Shown: positions 1 to 12,241, numbered from the stretch's first letter. The stretch is DNA of 64,000 nucleotides from Moniliella sp. 'wahieum' (GCA_003971905.1 RSEE01000081.1:62001-126000); one strand, 5' to 3'. Numbers and translations are program-made. Notes: a model not told the origin generated them from the letters alone.

Positions 1-873
1 CGTTGCAGGACATAGATACCGCCAGCTCGGGACCCTCCGACACAAGAACTTTGATACGACCTCTTTTGGAGCGAATGCAGCGGTAGGGAGCGTGCGTCCT
101 GATGATCCACATTCTGTCACGTTCGGAAGGACATTGATATGCAGGAGAGCAGACCACTGGTAGCGCGGCAAGGTGTTGTTCCTAGAACCCTGAGTACGAC
201 AGAAGAAAGGGGGCTATGAAGCAACAGGATTAACAGGATTGCAGTCATGAAAAAGGAGACTGTTGACTGAATATTGAGAGGTGCGTCCCCAGTGGCTGGC
301 TGCCTGCCAGAATCCTAGCAAGCAGGGGGTCTGCTTTCAACTTGAACACAAAGGGGCTAGCTAGAAGCGCAGGTGTGTGCGGCGGGATGCTACAAAAGCC
401 ATGGGCGGCAGAAAGGCAGGGTGAGCTGACCCGCGTCAGGCGTCAGGGGGGGGTCAGCTACGCACAGTGCGAGGCGCCTGGCGCGTGCAGAGCCCTGGCC
501 GCGGTGATGGATGAGACGGATGAGCGGAAGAGGGCAGGGGCAGAATATGGAAGGACCAGCAGGACCTCGGTTCGTGCAAAACGGCAAGCGGATGATCATC
601 AGGCGAGATGGGGGGGGTGGCGCGACAGACTGGCAGATGGTCGAGTGGGCCCAGGCAGAGGCATCTGCCTGGCCAACACGCGGTGGAGGACGAAAAAAAC
701 CCAGCCGGCCGAGAAAAGCGATTTGAGTTTGGGGTGCGCAGCCGGTTCTGGCCGATGCGGCGCGGTGCGCGGTGCGGCGGGCTGCCGGCCAGGGCCGGGA
801 TGGGCGCGGGGGCAGTGTCGGGCGGCGGCGGCGGCGGCGCGTGAGGTGGGATTCTGGTTTGGGCGGGATTTCG

Positions 874-936
874 GCGGGGATTGGGTGGGAATTGGGTGGG
901 AATTGGGTGGGAATTGGGTGGGAATTGGGTGGGAAT
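874..936 (+). repeat. G-rich 11-bp tandem repeat upstream of the URI/Bud27 gene
   Basis: About five near-perfect copies of an 11-bp unit (AATTGGGTGGG) lie roughly 150 bases upstream of the likely start codon at 1082. Each copy supplies two G3 runs, so the plus strand here is a strong G-quadruplex candidate. This may be promoter or 5' UTR sequence; a regulatory role is inference. Confidence 0.85.
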
Positions 937-1081
937 GGGTCGGGCGGGGGCGTGTGCGGTGTTCCCAGGCATTCGCCAGAATCGGGGCGGCAGACGCAAA
1001 CGCAAACCCCACTCCTGGCCCGAGCGCGGTGGCCTCCGCCTCGACCGGCCAACCACCGTCGCTGCTGCTGCGCCCACCGCC

Positions 1082-4000
1082 ATGTCCACCGCCCCGCCGC
1101 CGCCGCCAGCGCCCTCCCCCTCCCCCGGCGATGCGGTCGGTGTGCTGCGAGCACGCCTCCACGCCCTCGACGCCGCCCTGGCCCACGTCGCCCCCTCGCC
1201 ACCGCCCTGGCCGACCCCCACCGCCGGCGCCGCTCCCAGCGTGCGTCCGCAGCCCCTCCCGCCCGCCTCCTCCTCTCCCGCCCCCGCCGCCTATGTCCGC
1301 CCCACCCTCGCCCCCGACGGCCCCGTCGGCCTGCCCCTCTCCGCCTTCCCGGCCAGAGCCCCATCCGAGGGACAATCCGGCCGGCACCCGCCGCCTCTTC
1401 CCTTCCTATGCTGCTGCCCGTGCTGCGCTGGCCAAGCAAACTGCTGCGCTCACTGCCGAGCGCGAGCACGTGCGTCAACTGGTCATCGAACACGCCTCCG
1501 CCGCGCTGCGCTCGGCGCTAGGTCTGGCTGCTGGGCCACAGCAGGACGGCGAGCCCCTGCTTGACCTCGATTTGGACCGCAAGACCGAGGATGGCCTGCC
1601 GTTTGTCGACCCGGTAGAGCGCCTGCCCGAGGAGGAGGAGGATAAAACAGCCGGTGCCGGTGCCGGTGCCGGTGCCGGTGCCGGATCGGACGACAAGATC
1701 CCCCTTTCTGCCTGGTCACATCTCCAGGGCGGCGCGGCGACGATCGCACCCTTTACGCCGCAACGGGTGGATGCCGAGGAGCGGCGCAAGTGGATTGACC
1801 AGATGTTTGCCCAAGCCGGGCTCGACGAGGACGATACGTCTTCGCCCCCAGCACAGTCCGAGACGGATGTGGCAACGTCACCAGACAAGCCTGTGTCTGC
1901 TGCTTCGACGTCTACTTCTGCTCCTGCTTCTGCCTCTGCCCCTGCCTCTGCCTCTTCTTCTGCTTCTGCTTCTGCTTCTGCTTCTGCTTCTGCTTCTGCT
2001 TCTGCTTCTGCTTCTGCTCCTGCTTCTGCTTCTGCTCCTGCTCCTGCCACCCCTCCCCGTACCGACCTCTTGTCCTCGCCCGAACTGCGGCCGCTGCCTC
2101 ATAGCGCCGACTTGCCGCCGCCGCAAAAACCTGCGCTCAAGCGACACTTGTCCTACACGCCGTGTCCCAGTGGAGCCGGAACGCCAATGGGTATGTCGCC
2201 GACACGGGCGAGAGCATCTCGATGGCCAACTTGCCTGGTCATGCGGTCCACCCACCTTCCCTATTCGCTCTCGGACCACGATGGTGTTAGTTGGCAGCCT
2301 CCGCCCAAGGCGTTTGGCGCCTCGGGGTTTAAACGGGGCTTTTTGAATCTCAATCCCCACTCGGACGGGCCAAGCATTCGTCCGACGCCGTACCGGGTCC
2401 CTCGGTCTGGCGCGCGAGGTAGAGTCCATCCCGCACCACCATACCGACGATACGTTGGCTTCGCAGGACGACGCTCCCACCTCGCGCACGGAAGGATGCC
2501 CCCTCGCCCCGCCCTTGGACCAGGTGGGTGACCAGGCAGAGCGCGGCAGGTCCCCGTCCCGTCCCCCTTCCTCTGCGGGCACAAAGCATGTGCGCATCGT
2601 CTCCCCCCTCGCCTAGTCAGCGATGGCATTCGCATGTGTGGGAGGATCACAAGGCAGCATTAGATCTGAGCAAGCCGCTGCGTAACCTCAAGGTCTCCCC
2701 TACCGTCCGAGAAGATCTACAAAGGGCAGAGAATATGCAAGTGGTCTTGGCTCGACCCAATTCACAACCTCCCCCTCCGCCCTCGACCTCGCACGAAGAA
2801 GAGCTGGCATCTCTGCCCCCCTCTCCGCCTACTAGGATGGCCAAGGACGAGCCGGATGAAGATTGACAGACGAGGCGGCGAAGATCATTGCGCTGTTGGG
2901 TGCCGACCAAATCGCTTCCCAAGCGGCCGGCGTGGCGGTACCAGGCACCAGTGCGGCGGCTGCACCTCTGTCCGATGAGCTGGCGGCGTGGCGCTACCGC
3001 GTCGGCCGCGCCGAACCAACGGTATCCCCTGCGCCCTCGGCCTCTGCTCGACCAGCTCTTGCGCGGGACGTGGTAGAACGAACGCCGAGCAAACGAGCAC
3101 CGACTAAAGACCTGTACGTCGTACCTCTCGCTTGGCGGTCCGGTCCCGACGCCCTCAGCGGCCCAAGCGCATGCCGACGCCGTCTCTCCTCCATCTTTGG
3201 TGCCCCTCGCTGCGCCTCCGGCCGACTTGGACTCGACGGCCAACGTGCCTTCGCTCGTTTCTGCCCTGCACCACATTCATCCTTCGCCTACGCCCTTACC
3301 CACGCCTCCTGTCACAGGGTCCAACTCGCCCTCGGTACTGGCGCTGTGTCCCCGCGTTCTCTTCCTACTTCCACTTCCGATCCCCACTTCCACTTCCCCA
3401 CTCCACTTCCACTTCCACTCCACTCCTACTCCTACTCCCTCTAACCCATCTGCTTTCCTCCCCTATTTCCGCCCGGTACCGACACCCACACCGGCTAAGA
3501 CTAAGCCGGCTAAACGTGCCCTGTTCGGTGGGTTCCTCAAGCTTAATGCCGTCGCGTCTTCGGCTACTGAACCTTCCAACTCCCTTCCCCCAAATCCTGA
3601 GTCTGAGTCTGAGCCTGCGCCTGAGCCTGAGCCTGAGTCTGTGCCTGAGCCCGAAGCCAAGCCCAAAGCCAAGCCCGATGAGCCTGAGCCCGAGTCCACA
3701 CCCGAAGCCAAGCCCGAGCCTGAGCCTGAGCCTGAGCCCGAGTCCACACCCGAAGCCAAGCCCGAGCCCAACGCAGCGGCCGCACCCGGATATCAACGCG
3801 GGGGAGACGTTGCGTGAGCAAGCGCTTCCTGACGCCTCTCCTCTGCTCGCTCGCTCCGCGCGAAGAGGCGGAAAAGAGAAGGCGAGCCTGCTGCGGCCGG
3901 GGTGGCCGTACGATCGGGAACGACCGATGCTTCGGACGAGTCGGACGAGTCGGGGAACGAAGTGGGGCACGGGCCCCAAGCCGCGTTGGCCACGCGGATC

Positions 4001-5869
4001 CGCCAAGCAGGCCCGAGGACCAGTGTAGGTATCTCGGCCTTGGACCGCGCCGTGTTGGCGGAGGAGTCAGCGCAGGGGACGACCAAGCTGCCACATGCGC
4101 GGCCGACCAAGGCGTACGCTGCGTCCTTGGCTCGTCGGCGGCGTGGGCGGAAGCGGTGGCCCAAGCGGCGCGCTCTACCTCCGAGTCCGAAGCTGAGTCC
4201 GAGGCCGAACCAGCCCAGTCGTCCAGTCCAAGCCCCGACGTCGGTCTCACGTCCGCTTCGATGTCGCGGACGAGGAGTACCGTGCGTCGCCACCGGGTTC
4301 ACCGGGGCCGTCGCCGCACGCGTGGGGGAAAAGTACGCTTTTGCCTCGCGCGCGTCCGTGTCGGATGGGTCTGAGTCGGATACGGTGCGTCGCGTCCGGT
4401 TTGCAGCGTCGAACCAAGCCTACCGAGCTCCGGAGGACGAAGCTGGCGTGATGGGAGCGCGCCCGCCCACGGGCACCGTGACGACCGAGCCGCCGAGCGC
4501 CAAACCGCCCAAGATCAAACGCCGAGCCGTGTAGGCACCACGGCCGACGGCCAGCCCATCCTTCGTGGTCGAGGCCAGATTCGGTTTACTACTTCGTCGG
4601 ACGAGCTGGGTCGCAGTCGGACCGGTTGTCGGACAGGTCTGGTCCTGCGCCCTCTCACGCTGCCGATGTGGTGCGAGGGCGTGGCCAGATCCGGTTTGCC
4701 ACCTCGTCCGAGGCAGCCGATGCGCATTCCGGGAAAGACGGGTACGATACCGACGAGCCTCCGTCCGAGGTGGTGGAACGGGCGCATTCGGGCGCAAGTA
4801 GTGGCGAAGCGCTCCGGGCGGCACGGGAACGTGCGGTGGCCATGACCAAAGCCGCCTCGTCGGAGTCGTCGGTGTGGGGATCGGAAGAGGGCGCGGAAGG
4901 AACGAGGGAGGAGTGGAGAGGACGAGCCAGGGTGGCGGAAGTGAGTCGGTGGGTGCGGCAGGGGACGATGAGCAGGATCTGGGGTCGGATGAGGAGGAAG
5001 AGGAAGATGACGACGATGAGGATCCCATGTTGTCCGAAGAAGAGTACACTGCTGAGGACCTGGCTGCGCTCCGGCCCACGTTTGATGCCGAGTGGGGCGA
5101 GGAGGAGGAGGAGAAGGAGTCGAACGAGGATGACGAGGCTGATTTGGACTCGGCCTTGCACCTGGCTGAGATCCAGAGGGAGTACGCACGGATCAAAGCG
5201 GGCATTTGCAAGACCGGCATCGATGGACCGTATCCTTGTCCCAAGACGAGCATCCTCTTGACCCGAGCACTGGCGAAGCCATCACCACCACGCCCTCTGC
5301 CCTGGCGCCGATCGAGGCGGACCAGTCGGGGGGGAAGGGCAAACCGTCGCGTTTCAAACAGGACCGAGTGGCACGTGCGTTTGCAGCCCATGCGGCGGCC
5401 CAGGCCGGTGCGCCGGGCTCGGGAGCCAGCCTGGGACAGGGCACCGGCCTGCCCGAGGGCCAGATGGGCACGCCCAAACCCGTGATGGTCATCCCGCACT
5501 TGGCGCCACTGCGCACGACGCGGTCGGTGCGCCGGTGCAGGAACAGGATCTACGCTCAGCGCGCGGCGTGGAGCTGGAAGGTGCGTCGGACGAGGAGATG
5601 GCGCTTGCTCGAGATGGCCAAGGAGCGTCTGGGCTGGACGCGACGACGGAAGCGCCGTCGGGGTCTGGGTCTGGGTCCGGGTCGGGGGCTGCGCGGCCGA
5701 CGGAGGTGGGGGCGGTGCAGGAGCGCGGGCGCGAGCCGCCTTCGATCGGCCGGGCGAGCCGGGCGAGCGGGACGGAGGCCACGGTGCGGCGGCGGCGGAT
5801 GGACCAACGTCAACGGCCAAGCCAAAGCGCATGTCGCGCTTCAAGGCGGAGCGGCTGGGGCTTCGCTGA
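1082..5869 (+). CDS. BUD27: URI1/Bud27-like unconventional prefoldin (RPB5 interactor), frame-broken
   Basis: URI/Bud27 is a prefoldin-like scaffold that helps assemble RNA polymerases through Rpb5 and links to TOR signalling. The start at 1082 opens [17 protein letters not shown] helical stretch follows ([20 protein letters not shown]), then [14 protein letters not shown], which resembles the Bud27 block before its acidic region. The C-terminus ends [15 protein letters not shown] and stop (5867-5869); a similar SRFKQDR motif lies near 5340. Such basic SRFK tails are typical of the fungal DUF3835/Bud27 family. The middle is disordered, with Ala-Gly, Ser-Ala and Pro-Glu dipeptide repeats and acidic clusters (for example near 4985-5130). 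The reading frame changes at least seven times, so length and any introns cannot be fixed. The family call rests on three short motifs; a different long acidic protein is possible. Confidence 0.55.
1650..1684 (+). repeat. Coding hexanucleotide repeat (GCCGGT)n
   Basis: Five to six copies of GCCGGT encode an Ala-Gly dipeptide run inside the URI/Bud27-like gene. It is one of several in-frame hexanucleotide tracts of this gene. Confidence 0.85.
1915..2045 (+). repeat. Coding hexanucleotide repeat (TCTGCT/CCTGCT)n
   Basis: About 20 copies of TCTGCT with CCTGCT variants encode a Ser-Ala/Pro-Ala run in the URI/Bud27-like gene. Period 6 keeps the frame, in contrast to the period-7 arrays found between genes. 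Confidence 0.9.
3596..3770 (+). repeat. Coding hexanucleotide repeat (GAGCCT)n
   Basis: Degenerate GAGCCT/GAGCCC/GAAGCC repeats encode a Pro-Glu rich region (PEPEPES-type) in the URI/Bud27-like gene. Two larger copies of a Ser-Thr-Pro-Glu-Ala-Lys segment suggest a second-order duplication. Confidence 0.85.
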
Positions 5870-5884
5870 GGCTCGATGAGAGGA

Positions 5885-6105
5885 GCACGTGGGAAATGCA
5901 TCGACATGTCCATTCCATGTCCAGTCCAGCCATCCATTCGATCCTCCATGCTAACCCTCCTTGTCTCCCACGATTCCATCCCATTCTGTTCCATCCATTC
6001 ATCCATTCCATCCATTCTATCACCATTCCATTCCATCCACTCCATCCATTCTCTTTCCCCCATCCCATCCATCCATCCTGCCTTCCAGCCCAGCCCATCC
6101 GACGG
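5885..6105 (+). repeat. Degenerate ATTCC/ATCC satellite-like tract
   Basis: The gap between the URI/Bud27-like stop and the next gene is dominated by CATTC, ATCC and CCATC motifs, a degenerate penta/tetranucleotide tract. No gene is visible here. It probably contains the terminator of the upstream gene and the promoter of SNX41. Confidence 0.75.
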
Positions 6106-6295
6106 CAGATAGACAGCAGGCGACTTGTACAGGAATACATGGCTTCACTTCACATCCCACCTGCGCAGCTTGAAAGTTGCAGCCCCCCAACCCTACGCCC
6201 CGTGACGCTGCACCTCCGCCAGCGCCAGCAGCCGCACTCACCCGAGGCACCGCCCCCCACCCCCACCCCACCACCACCCTTCCCCCCCCGCCGCC

Positions 6296-8484
6296 ATGTC
6301 TGCGCCCGCCGCCCTCGACCCCTTCGAGTTCACCCCGCCACCGACCCCCCGTACCCGCCACCATCGACCCCTCCCCTTCTCCCGCCGCCCGCCGCGGCCG
6401 CTGCGCGCAGGACGGCTGGACCCCGCCCGAGTCCGTCCCGCTCCCCGCCTCGACCACTGCGCTGCTCGACCCCTCCTTGCCGCCCTACAGCCCCACCCCG
6501 CACCACTCCCCCTTCGCCTTGGACGACGAGGAGGACAGGGCCGAGCCTGTCGCCACGCCTGCCCCCAACCCTGCTCCCGCTTCGCCTTCCCCTGTGCCTG
6601 CCAAGTCCGACCTGCCCGCCCCCGCCCCCGCCCCTGCCTCTGCCGTGCCCGCCCCCCGCCCCGCCTAGCGGGTCGGCCGAGCCCGCGGTGACCGAGGTGC
6701 GCATCGTGGATGCGCACAAGGCCGGTGATGCCAAGGGGGCCGGGTACATTGTGTATGTAGCGCGAGCCAAGTTGGCCAATGGTTTCCCTCGAGGCGGCGC
6801 GCGGCGGTACAACGAATTCGAAGCGTTTCGACATGCTTTGGTTCGGCTCTACCCCGTCCACCTTGTTCCGCCATTCCCGACAAACATTCTCTCGCCGAGT
6901 ACGCCGTCAAGCAGACGCGTGCAGTGGACGATGCAACGACGATCGCACGGCGTAGGCGGATGCTGCAATCGTTTTTGCGCCGTCTCGCCACCCACCCCGT
7001 CTTGGGCCACTCGCCTGTTTACCTCCACTTTTTGGATGGTCGTCTGTCCTGGGCGCATGTGGTCGCTTCGCCGCCACTCTCGACCCTGCCGCGGTCTAAC
7101 TTGCGCGCTCCGACGCACGACGTGGCGCGCGTCGGCCCAGCTGCCGTCCCGCCTGGCGCCACCGACGCCGACTTGGACGATCCCGATGCGTTTCGCTTGG
7201 CAGCCAGTGTGGCAGCTGAGGCAGCGGCGTACGACGCGTTGCCCCTCCCTCCTGCTTCGACGGCGCTGCGTGAGCCCGACACGCACTTTCAAGATGCCGA
7301 AGCGTTTACCGATAGCTTCACCACCCACTTGACGGGCACGATGGAAAAACAATTGTCGACTGCAAAAGCGGTGGCACGAAGCGGCAGCCGACTATGCCGA
7401 ACTGGAGCGGTGTTGAATGCGTTTTCGTTGACTGAGCAAGGCCGTTGGCCGAAGCGATTGAGCGGTGTGGTCAAGCGTCAGACGCTTCGTTTGTTGCGAC
7501 CGGCACGATGTTGCAGTCGTGGCAGGAAGACTTTAGTGAGCCGTTGCACGAGTATGCGCAGTACGGTGCCATCTTGCAAAAACTGCTCCAGTGGCGGCAC
7601 ATGAAACATGCCCAAGTCGAGGCTGTCGCAACGGGGCTCGAGGCACAGCGGGCGCAGTTGGAGGAACTGGAGGCGGTGGATGCCCATGCAGGTCGGTTGA
7701 CTGGCGCGCTGCAGCGCGGTGGCCGGTCCGGCTTACAAGCTGCCTTGGCATCCTCCAGTCCAGGCGGGGAGGATGGGGTGCGAGATGGTGTGAATAGTCT
7801 TGCGCCAGTCGCTCCCGCTCCCTGGGGCGACCTCGATGCCCAGCTCCAGCCTCAGCCCCAGCCCCAGCCCCAGCTTCGCTGTCCATCTACGGCAGTGCGG
7901 CAGAAGATGCCGAGTCGGAGGATTGGGTGGGAGCGAGCTCGAGTGCGACGGGAGAAACGGCTTCCAGCATGCCGGCCGGCAGCCGCACCAGTGCCGCGCC
8001 GGCACCCGCGCCAGGAAGCATTGCGCGTGCTGCGTCTGCGGCGCGAGTTGCTGCGGGTGGGACTGGGGGGCGGTTTGGTACGTCTGGGTTGCTGGGTGCG
8101 TTGGGCCATACGCTCTCTTCGATGCTGGATGTTGATCCGGAGGGCACGCGGCGCTCGACGGCCGCTCGGTTGCGCGGTCAATTGGCTGCGCTGGAAGGGG
8201 GCTGGGGTCTGGCGGAAAGGGACTTGGCTTATGCCAACCAGACCATCCAAGCTGATCTCGACCGGTTCCAACGTACCAAAGTCACTGACTTTCGCCAGAT
8301 GCTCATCCGGCTCGCTCAGGCCCACCGCGCTGCGGCGGCCGAGTCGTTGGAGGCGTGGCAGGCGGCTCAGCGCGCCGTCGAAGCCATCCCTGCCCCGGAA
8401 GGTATGCCCGAGTCGAGTCTACTTCGCCACCAGCAACGCGAAGGCTCTGCCCTCCCTTCCAATGACTTTTCCTCCTCGACCTAA
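6296..8484 (+). CDS. SNX41: SNX41/ATG20-family sorting nexin (PX-BAR), frame-broken
   Basis: These proteins bind PI3P on endosomes and work in recycling and selective autophagy with Snx4/Atg24. The start at 6296 (MSAPAALDPFEFTPP) is followed by a Pro-rich disordered N-terminus. A PX domain covers about 6675-7060: TEVRIVDAHKAGDAKGAGYI, then RRYNEFEAFRHALVRLYP, VPPFP, and after a frame change EYAVKQTRAVDDATTIARRR and VYLHFLDGRLSW. A BAR-type helical region follows, including VATGTMLQSWQEDFSEPLHE, FAQYGAILQKLLQWRHMKH-like sequence and, near the end, LGHTLSSMLDVDPEGTRRS and TIQADLDRFQRTKVTDFRQM. This order matches the SNX41/ATG20 group rather than SNX4. Several frame changes occur, mostly in G/C runs. 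The stop is at 8482-8484. Confidence 0.8.
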
Positions 8485-9094
8485 GGCCTCGGATTGCTCC
8501 TTCCAACATCAAGTCAACTTGGGCTTGGGATGGTGGAATGGTGGAACGGTATGGTGATCGCTTGGCCGTCTCGGATCCTCTCGCATCCTCTCGGATCACT
8601 CCCCCCCCACCCCGTCTTCTTCCGTTCCTCCTTCACACTTCCTCCTTCCCCCTTCACACCCCTTCGCTTTTCCCCTTGCTCTTCCTGCACTTACCTATCG
8701 CCTATCGACTGTGATGGGCTGGGGCAGAAGAGCACATCGCACACCCCCCCTCCCCCTTGATGTCTGCTCCTGCTTACCCTTAGGCCCCACCTCCACTCCC
8801 CCACTCCCCCGCTTTCCCCTTTCCCCGCTCCCCGCTCGCTCCCCAGCAAAGATAAGATGGGAAGTGCCACCGGGGGTGGACGTCGACTGGCCACAGCGCT
8901 TCCCTGTTCGTTTCCGACCGAGTACTGAGTCCTGATTCAATATTCAGGCCCAATTGATTGCTTTATATGTGCTTGGAGGCCGAACAGGCCCCACCGTCAC
9001 GGTTCCCCGGTCAGACGCATGGAACCGGCCGCGCGCTAGCTACTACCATACAAACTTATATCATCCAGGCGTGCTACCTCGTTCGAGCCGAACA

Positions 9095-9114
9095 GTGACT
9101 AGTGACTAGTGACT
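9095..9114 (+). repeat. Heptad array, ACTAGT+G
   Basis: GTGACTAGTGACTAGTGACT: period 7, unit ACTAGT plus G. It is a member of the palindrome-plus-one family described in the findings. Confidence 0.9.
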
Positions 9115-9513
9115 TGGCTTCATGGGACTGACACTATACATCCATTAACCATGAGTTGAAACGCGCGCCTAGCCCAGTGGAGAGGTGGGTCGTTTTCCCG
9201 CCCATCGACGTGTCAGAGCGGGGCGAAGCACTGATGAGGATGCTGGATACCGCCGATGTTGGATACCGATGCTGGATACCGATGCCGGCGGATAGAGAGA
9301 CGGCGGGGCGTTGTTGGATAGGTGAGTCGGAAGACCGGCTCGCGAGGACGTACAAAAGCCAATGAGATGTGCGAAAAGGGTAGAAACATGAGGACATGAG
9401 ACATGAGGCACGAGGCATGCATGACTAGATGACTGGGGACGAGGTGACTGCAGTGGCGATACTACCATCCATACTTCGCTAGCAGTCGTGATGGACGCAA
9501 TGCGCGTGATCAT

Positions 9514-9544
9514 CTCAGTACACTCAGTACACTCAGTACTCACT
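9514..9544 (+). repeat. CTCAGTACA tandem array (AGTACT family)
   Basis: Two 9-bp CTCAGTACA units are followed by CTCAGTACT. This is a longer-period variant of the CAGTACT arrays seen elsewhere in the window. Confidence 0.8.
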
Positions 9545-9770
9545 GCGCTGCCCCCCCTCCATCAACGTTCAACCCCCAAGTCCCACGCCACCAATGTTCG
9601 TCCAGGCAACCCAGGCAAGAATATGCCCTTCGAAAGGTGCGTCCAGGAGATGTTGGCGAGCACAGGCGTACCCAATGTCCCGCCCCCGTACCACGGCCAG
9701 GGTCCATGTGCCTCACCGCGGGACCGAGCCACAGGTATGTGAGGAACGCACAACGGGGAAGGGTGTAGGG

Positions 9771-9786
9771 TCAACGTTCAACGTTG
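9771..9786 (+). repeat. Heptad array, AACGTT+C
   Basis: TCAACGTTCAACGTTG: two AACGTT palindromes joined by C. A shorter relative lies at 9562-9573. Confidence 0.85.
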
Positions 9787-10260
9787 GACGATTGTTTGCA
9801 TAGGGTGGGCGTCCAGAGATCCAGAGTGGACATTCCCTTGCTCGGTTGGCTCACTCTCACCAAGCAGAAACAGGTGCTGCTGGCTGCGTGGAGAATGCGC
9901 TTGGGCAACCTGGTGATCCGAGTGCCCCTTGTTTCGGTACCACCCACAACCTTGCCCACCCAATCGCCGCCTCGTGCGTGCGAAACCGCAGACCGAGATG
10001 ACAAGCCGTACAAAACCGTGCGCCCTGACCGAGCACAGGGGGGACTAGGCCCACGCCTCCCAACGTGTGCGCTCAACACATTGCATACGCCCCCCAGTAA
10101 ACTGGGCATCGTGCCTGGCCGAGGCGCTACCACGCAGGCCGTTCAGGCGAGGAGAGCCGAGGCCGCGGGCACCATCCAACGCAGGGCCGTACCGCGCGAC
10201 AGAGCAGCAGCGCACAAAAGTAAAAGAGAAGGCGGTAAGAGACCAAGGACGTTGGTAGCA

Positions 10261-11344
10261 TCATATCACCGAGGAGGCGACCTGAGACTTATTTCTTATC
10301 CATCCCGATCGAGCGTTCCACTGCAGCTCCCAAGGAGCTTGGTCTAGTTGCTGCGCCAGGTCGGGTGGGCACCTTACTTGGGCCCATGTTGTCGCCTCGT
10401 ATTGGTTGTCAACTTGGCTGCCAACCGACGCGCAGCTACCGAGGAAGAGGGAGCGCGATGAAGGGAGGGAGGAGGAAGACAAGGAAGACAAGGAAGAAGA
10501 AGTAGAGCCCAGGGGGCGGGTTGTAGTGTGGGGCCGAGAGCGCGAGGCAGTCTGCTTGGCCTCATGCCACAGCCGATGTGCCTCCTTCGTCGGTGGAGGG
10601 GGCAGAAGCGACGGGAGGACGCCCAGCCAAGGCGGGCACGCACTTCGTCCTCGTTGCGCTGCACACCAAACGCACGCCACTTGTCCTGCCGCAAGTGCGC
10701 ACGCAGTTTGGCGTTCTGCTGCGCTGGATCGGACCAGAACTTGTCCTGGTCCTCTTGCAGTTCGGCCGTGCGCTGCTCACCCCGCCGCCGCACCCGCTCC
10801 GTTGATCGAGTCTTTTCCCGCACGGTAAATGGGTCTTCTTCCTTAGGTGCCAACCCATCGGCAACTGTAGCGGGGGGGGAGAGGAGGTAAGGTCAGTACT
10901 ATTATCCCGGTGCAAAATCAACGTGACGAAGAGAAAGAAGAAGAAAACAGACAACGTACATTCGTGGCTCCAAGTTCCTGCTCGTTCATCGTCCCAGGAC
11001 GTGACGCGCTCCCGCACGCCATGGACAGCAACGTAGCGTGTATGTTGGGGATCGGTCTCGATGGCAAAGCGAGCAGAGCAGGAGGGGCAGGAGGCGGAAA
11101 GCGCCAGACAGGGATGGAGATACGTAGATACCTGTTTCTTGTCCGCATTGAACCGCCGTCCTTTGGCGATCGACTGGCCACACGCTTGGCACACCACATC
11201 CACCGGCATGGCAAAGCGCACGACCAAGCTTCCGTGCTCAGCTAGCTTGCGCGCGCGCGCGCCCAACGGATGGGCTTTGTTGAAGGGCTCGTAGCGGGGG
11301 TCCATGTCGGGCGGGTAGTACCGCCCCATGTTGAAGCCCTGCAT
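10261..11344 (-). CDS. SAF4: CCDC130/Saf4-like (Yju2 family) pre-mRNA splicing protein
   Basis: Yju2/CCDC130 proteins associate with the spliceosome around the first catalytic step. The start at 11344 opens MQGFNMGRYYPPDMDP, typical of the CCDC130/Saf4 branch. HPLGARARKL and a zinc-binding pattern follow: VCQACGQSIAKGRRFNADKK carries the first CxxC pair and CPSCSARFAIETDPQHTRYV the second. Frame or splice changes interrupt the segment between the pairs. A GTACGT donor near 10961 and an acceptor near 10869 remove a short intron. The next exon reads EEDPFTVREKTRS and a charged helix, LQEDQDKFWSDPAQQNAKLR. The tail is Ser/Pro rich and its end (10261) is the least certain part. YJU2 itself is an alternative, but the first 16 residues favour Saf4. 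Confidence 0.75.
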
Positions 11345-11602
11345 GGTGGGGCAACCGCCGAGCACGCTGCGCTCGCGCTGGGCCAGGGAAGACGGTGGAG
11401 GGCAGGCGGTGGCAGCCTTGGTGGTGCGCTCCGGGGCTGACGCAGGCGATGGCGCTGCAATGTTCAAACGTCCATGGAGGATTTTGATTTCACCAGCTGC
11501 TGACGTACTGTGGTTCAGTCGACGTCACGTGACGAAGGCCGCAGGCTTGATATGACGTCAAGCTTCAAGTGTCGCGTCGTACGGAAAATCGTCTGGTCTG
11601 CG

Positions 11603-11624
11603 TCAGTACTCAGTACGTACTCAG
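11603..11624 (+). repeat. Heptad array, AGTACT+C
   Basis: TCAGTACTCAGTACGTACTC: AGTACT palindromes joined by C, then a GTACGTAC imperfection. It lies upstream of the Saf4-like gene. Confidence 0.85.
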
Positions 11625-11678
11625 ACGAAGAGGGCCCTGGGGACATGATGGGTACCATGGGTGCCCATCTCGGGGGAA

Positions 11679-11692
11679 TCAGATCTCAGATC
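11679..11692 (+). repeat. Heptad array, AGATCT+C
   Basis: TCAGATCTCAGATC: two units of the TCAGATC heptad. Confidence 0.85.
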
Positions 11693-12067
11693 GGACGTTG
11701 GACCCGTAGAGGCGGCTCCGCAGGCAAGCCAGCGTGGGCTGGCCACCGGCTACCCTGTCCGACCCTGTCCCACGTCGAGAGGGGGATCGATCTAGCCGAG
11801 GGATCTGGCCTCTGGGATCGCATCGATCGGAACACCGACAAGCGCAGAGGGGCGCCACGCCAGAGCTAGCGCCTCCCAAACGGTACAACATACACCGTAG
11901 TACCACACGATACATACTAGAAGTAGGCATTCTCTTCCGTCTGGGCTTCTGCAGGCCAGCATTGCCTCGCTTGAAGCTCACAGCTCCCCTGGCTTAGCTG
12001 CTAACGTAGCCGACGTAGGGCCTAGGGCCTAACGCGTGCGTAACGCTAACGCGCAACGGAGAAGGCG

Positions 12068-12134
12068 ATTGAGAATTGAGATCTCAGAATTGAGTCTAAG
12101 ATCTGAGATCAAGACTGGGATCTGAGATCTGAGA
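12068..12134 (+). repeat. Degenerate AGATCT heptads in both orientations
   Basis: TGAGATCTCAG, AAGATCTGAGATC and GATCTGAGATCTGAG alternate within about 65 bases. The spacer base switches between C and G, meaning the array changes orientation. Confidence 0.8.
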
Positions 12135-12241
12135 ATGCACTGCTCCACCGACGGCAGCGCGAGCTTGTGGCATGTGAGCCGCTGCGCTGCATTTGCAATT
12201 GGGAGCCATCAAAGACTATCGACAGCGACGCCCTGAGTCCC

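Larger units (their letters stand above)
8485..10260. other. Intergenic, no gene recognised
   Basis: This 1.8-kb gap holds a pyrimidine-rich stretch (8590-8860) and several short tandem arrays: ACTAGT heptads at 9095-9114, CTCAGTACA units at 9514-9544, and AACGTT heptads at 9562-9573 and 9771-9786. Open frames of 60-190 codons exist on both strands but show no conserved motif. Confidence 0.7.

Noticed and set aside
1-1081. Open frames upstream of 1082 on both strands, including one continuing into the URI/Bud27-like gene
   Set aside because: The part before 1082 has no conserved sequence, is extremely GC/G-repeat rich and reads as promoter; the ATG at 1082 is followed by sequence consistent with the gene.
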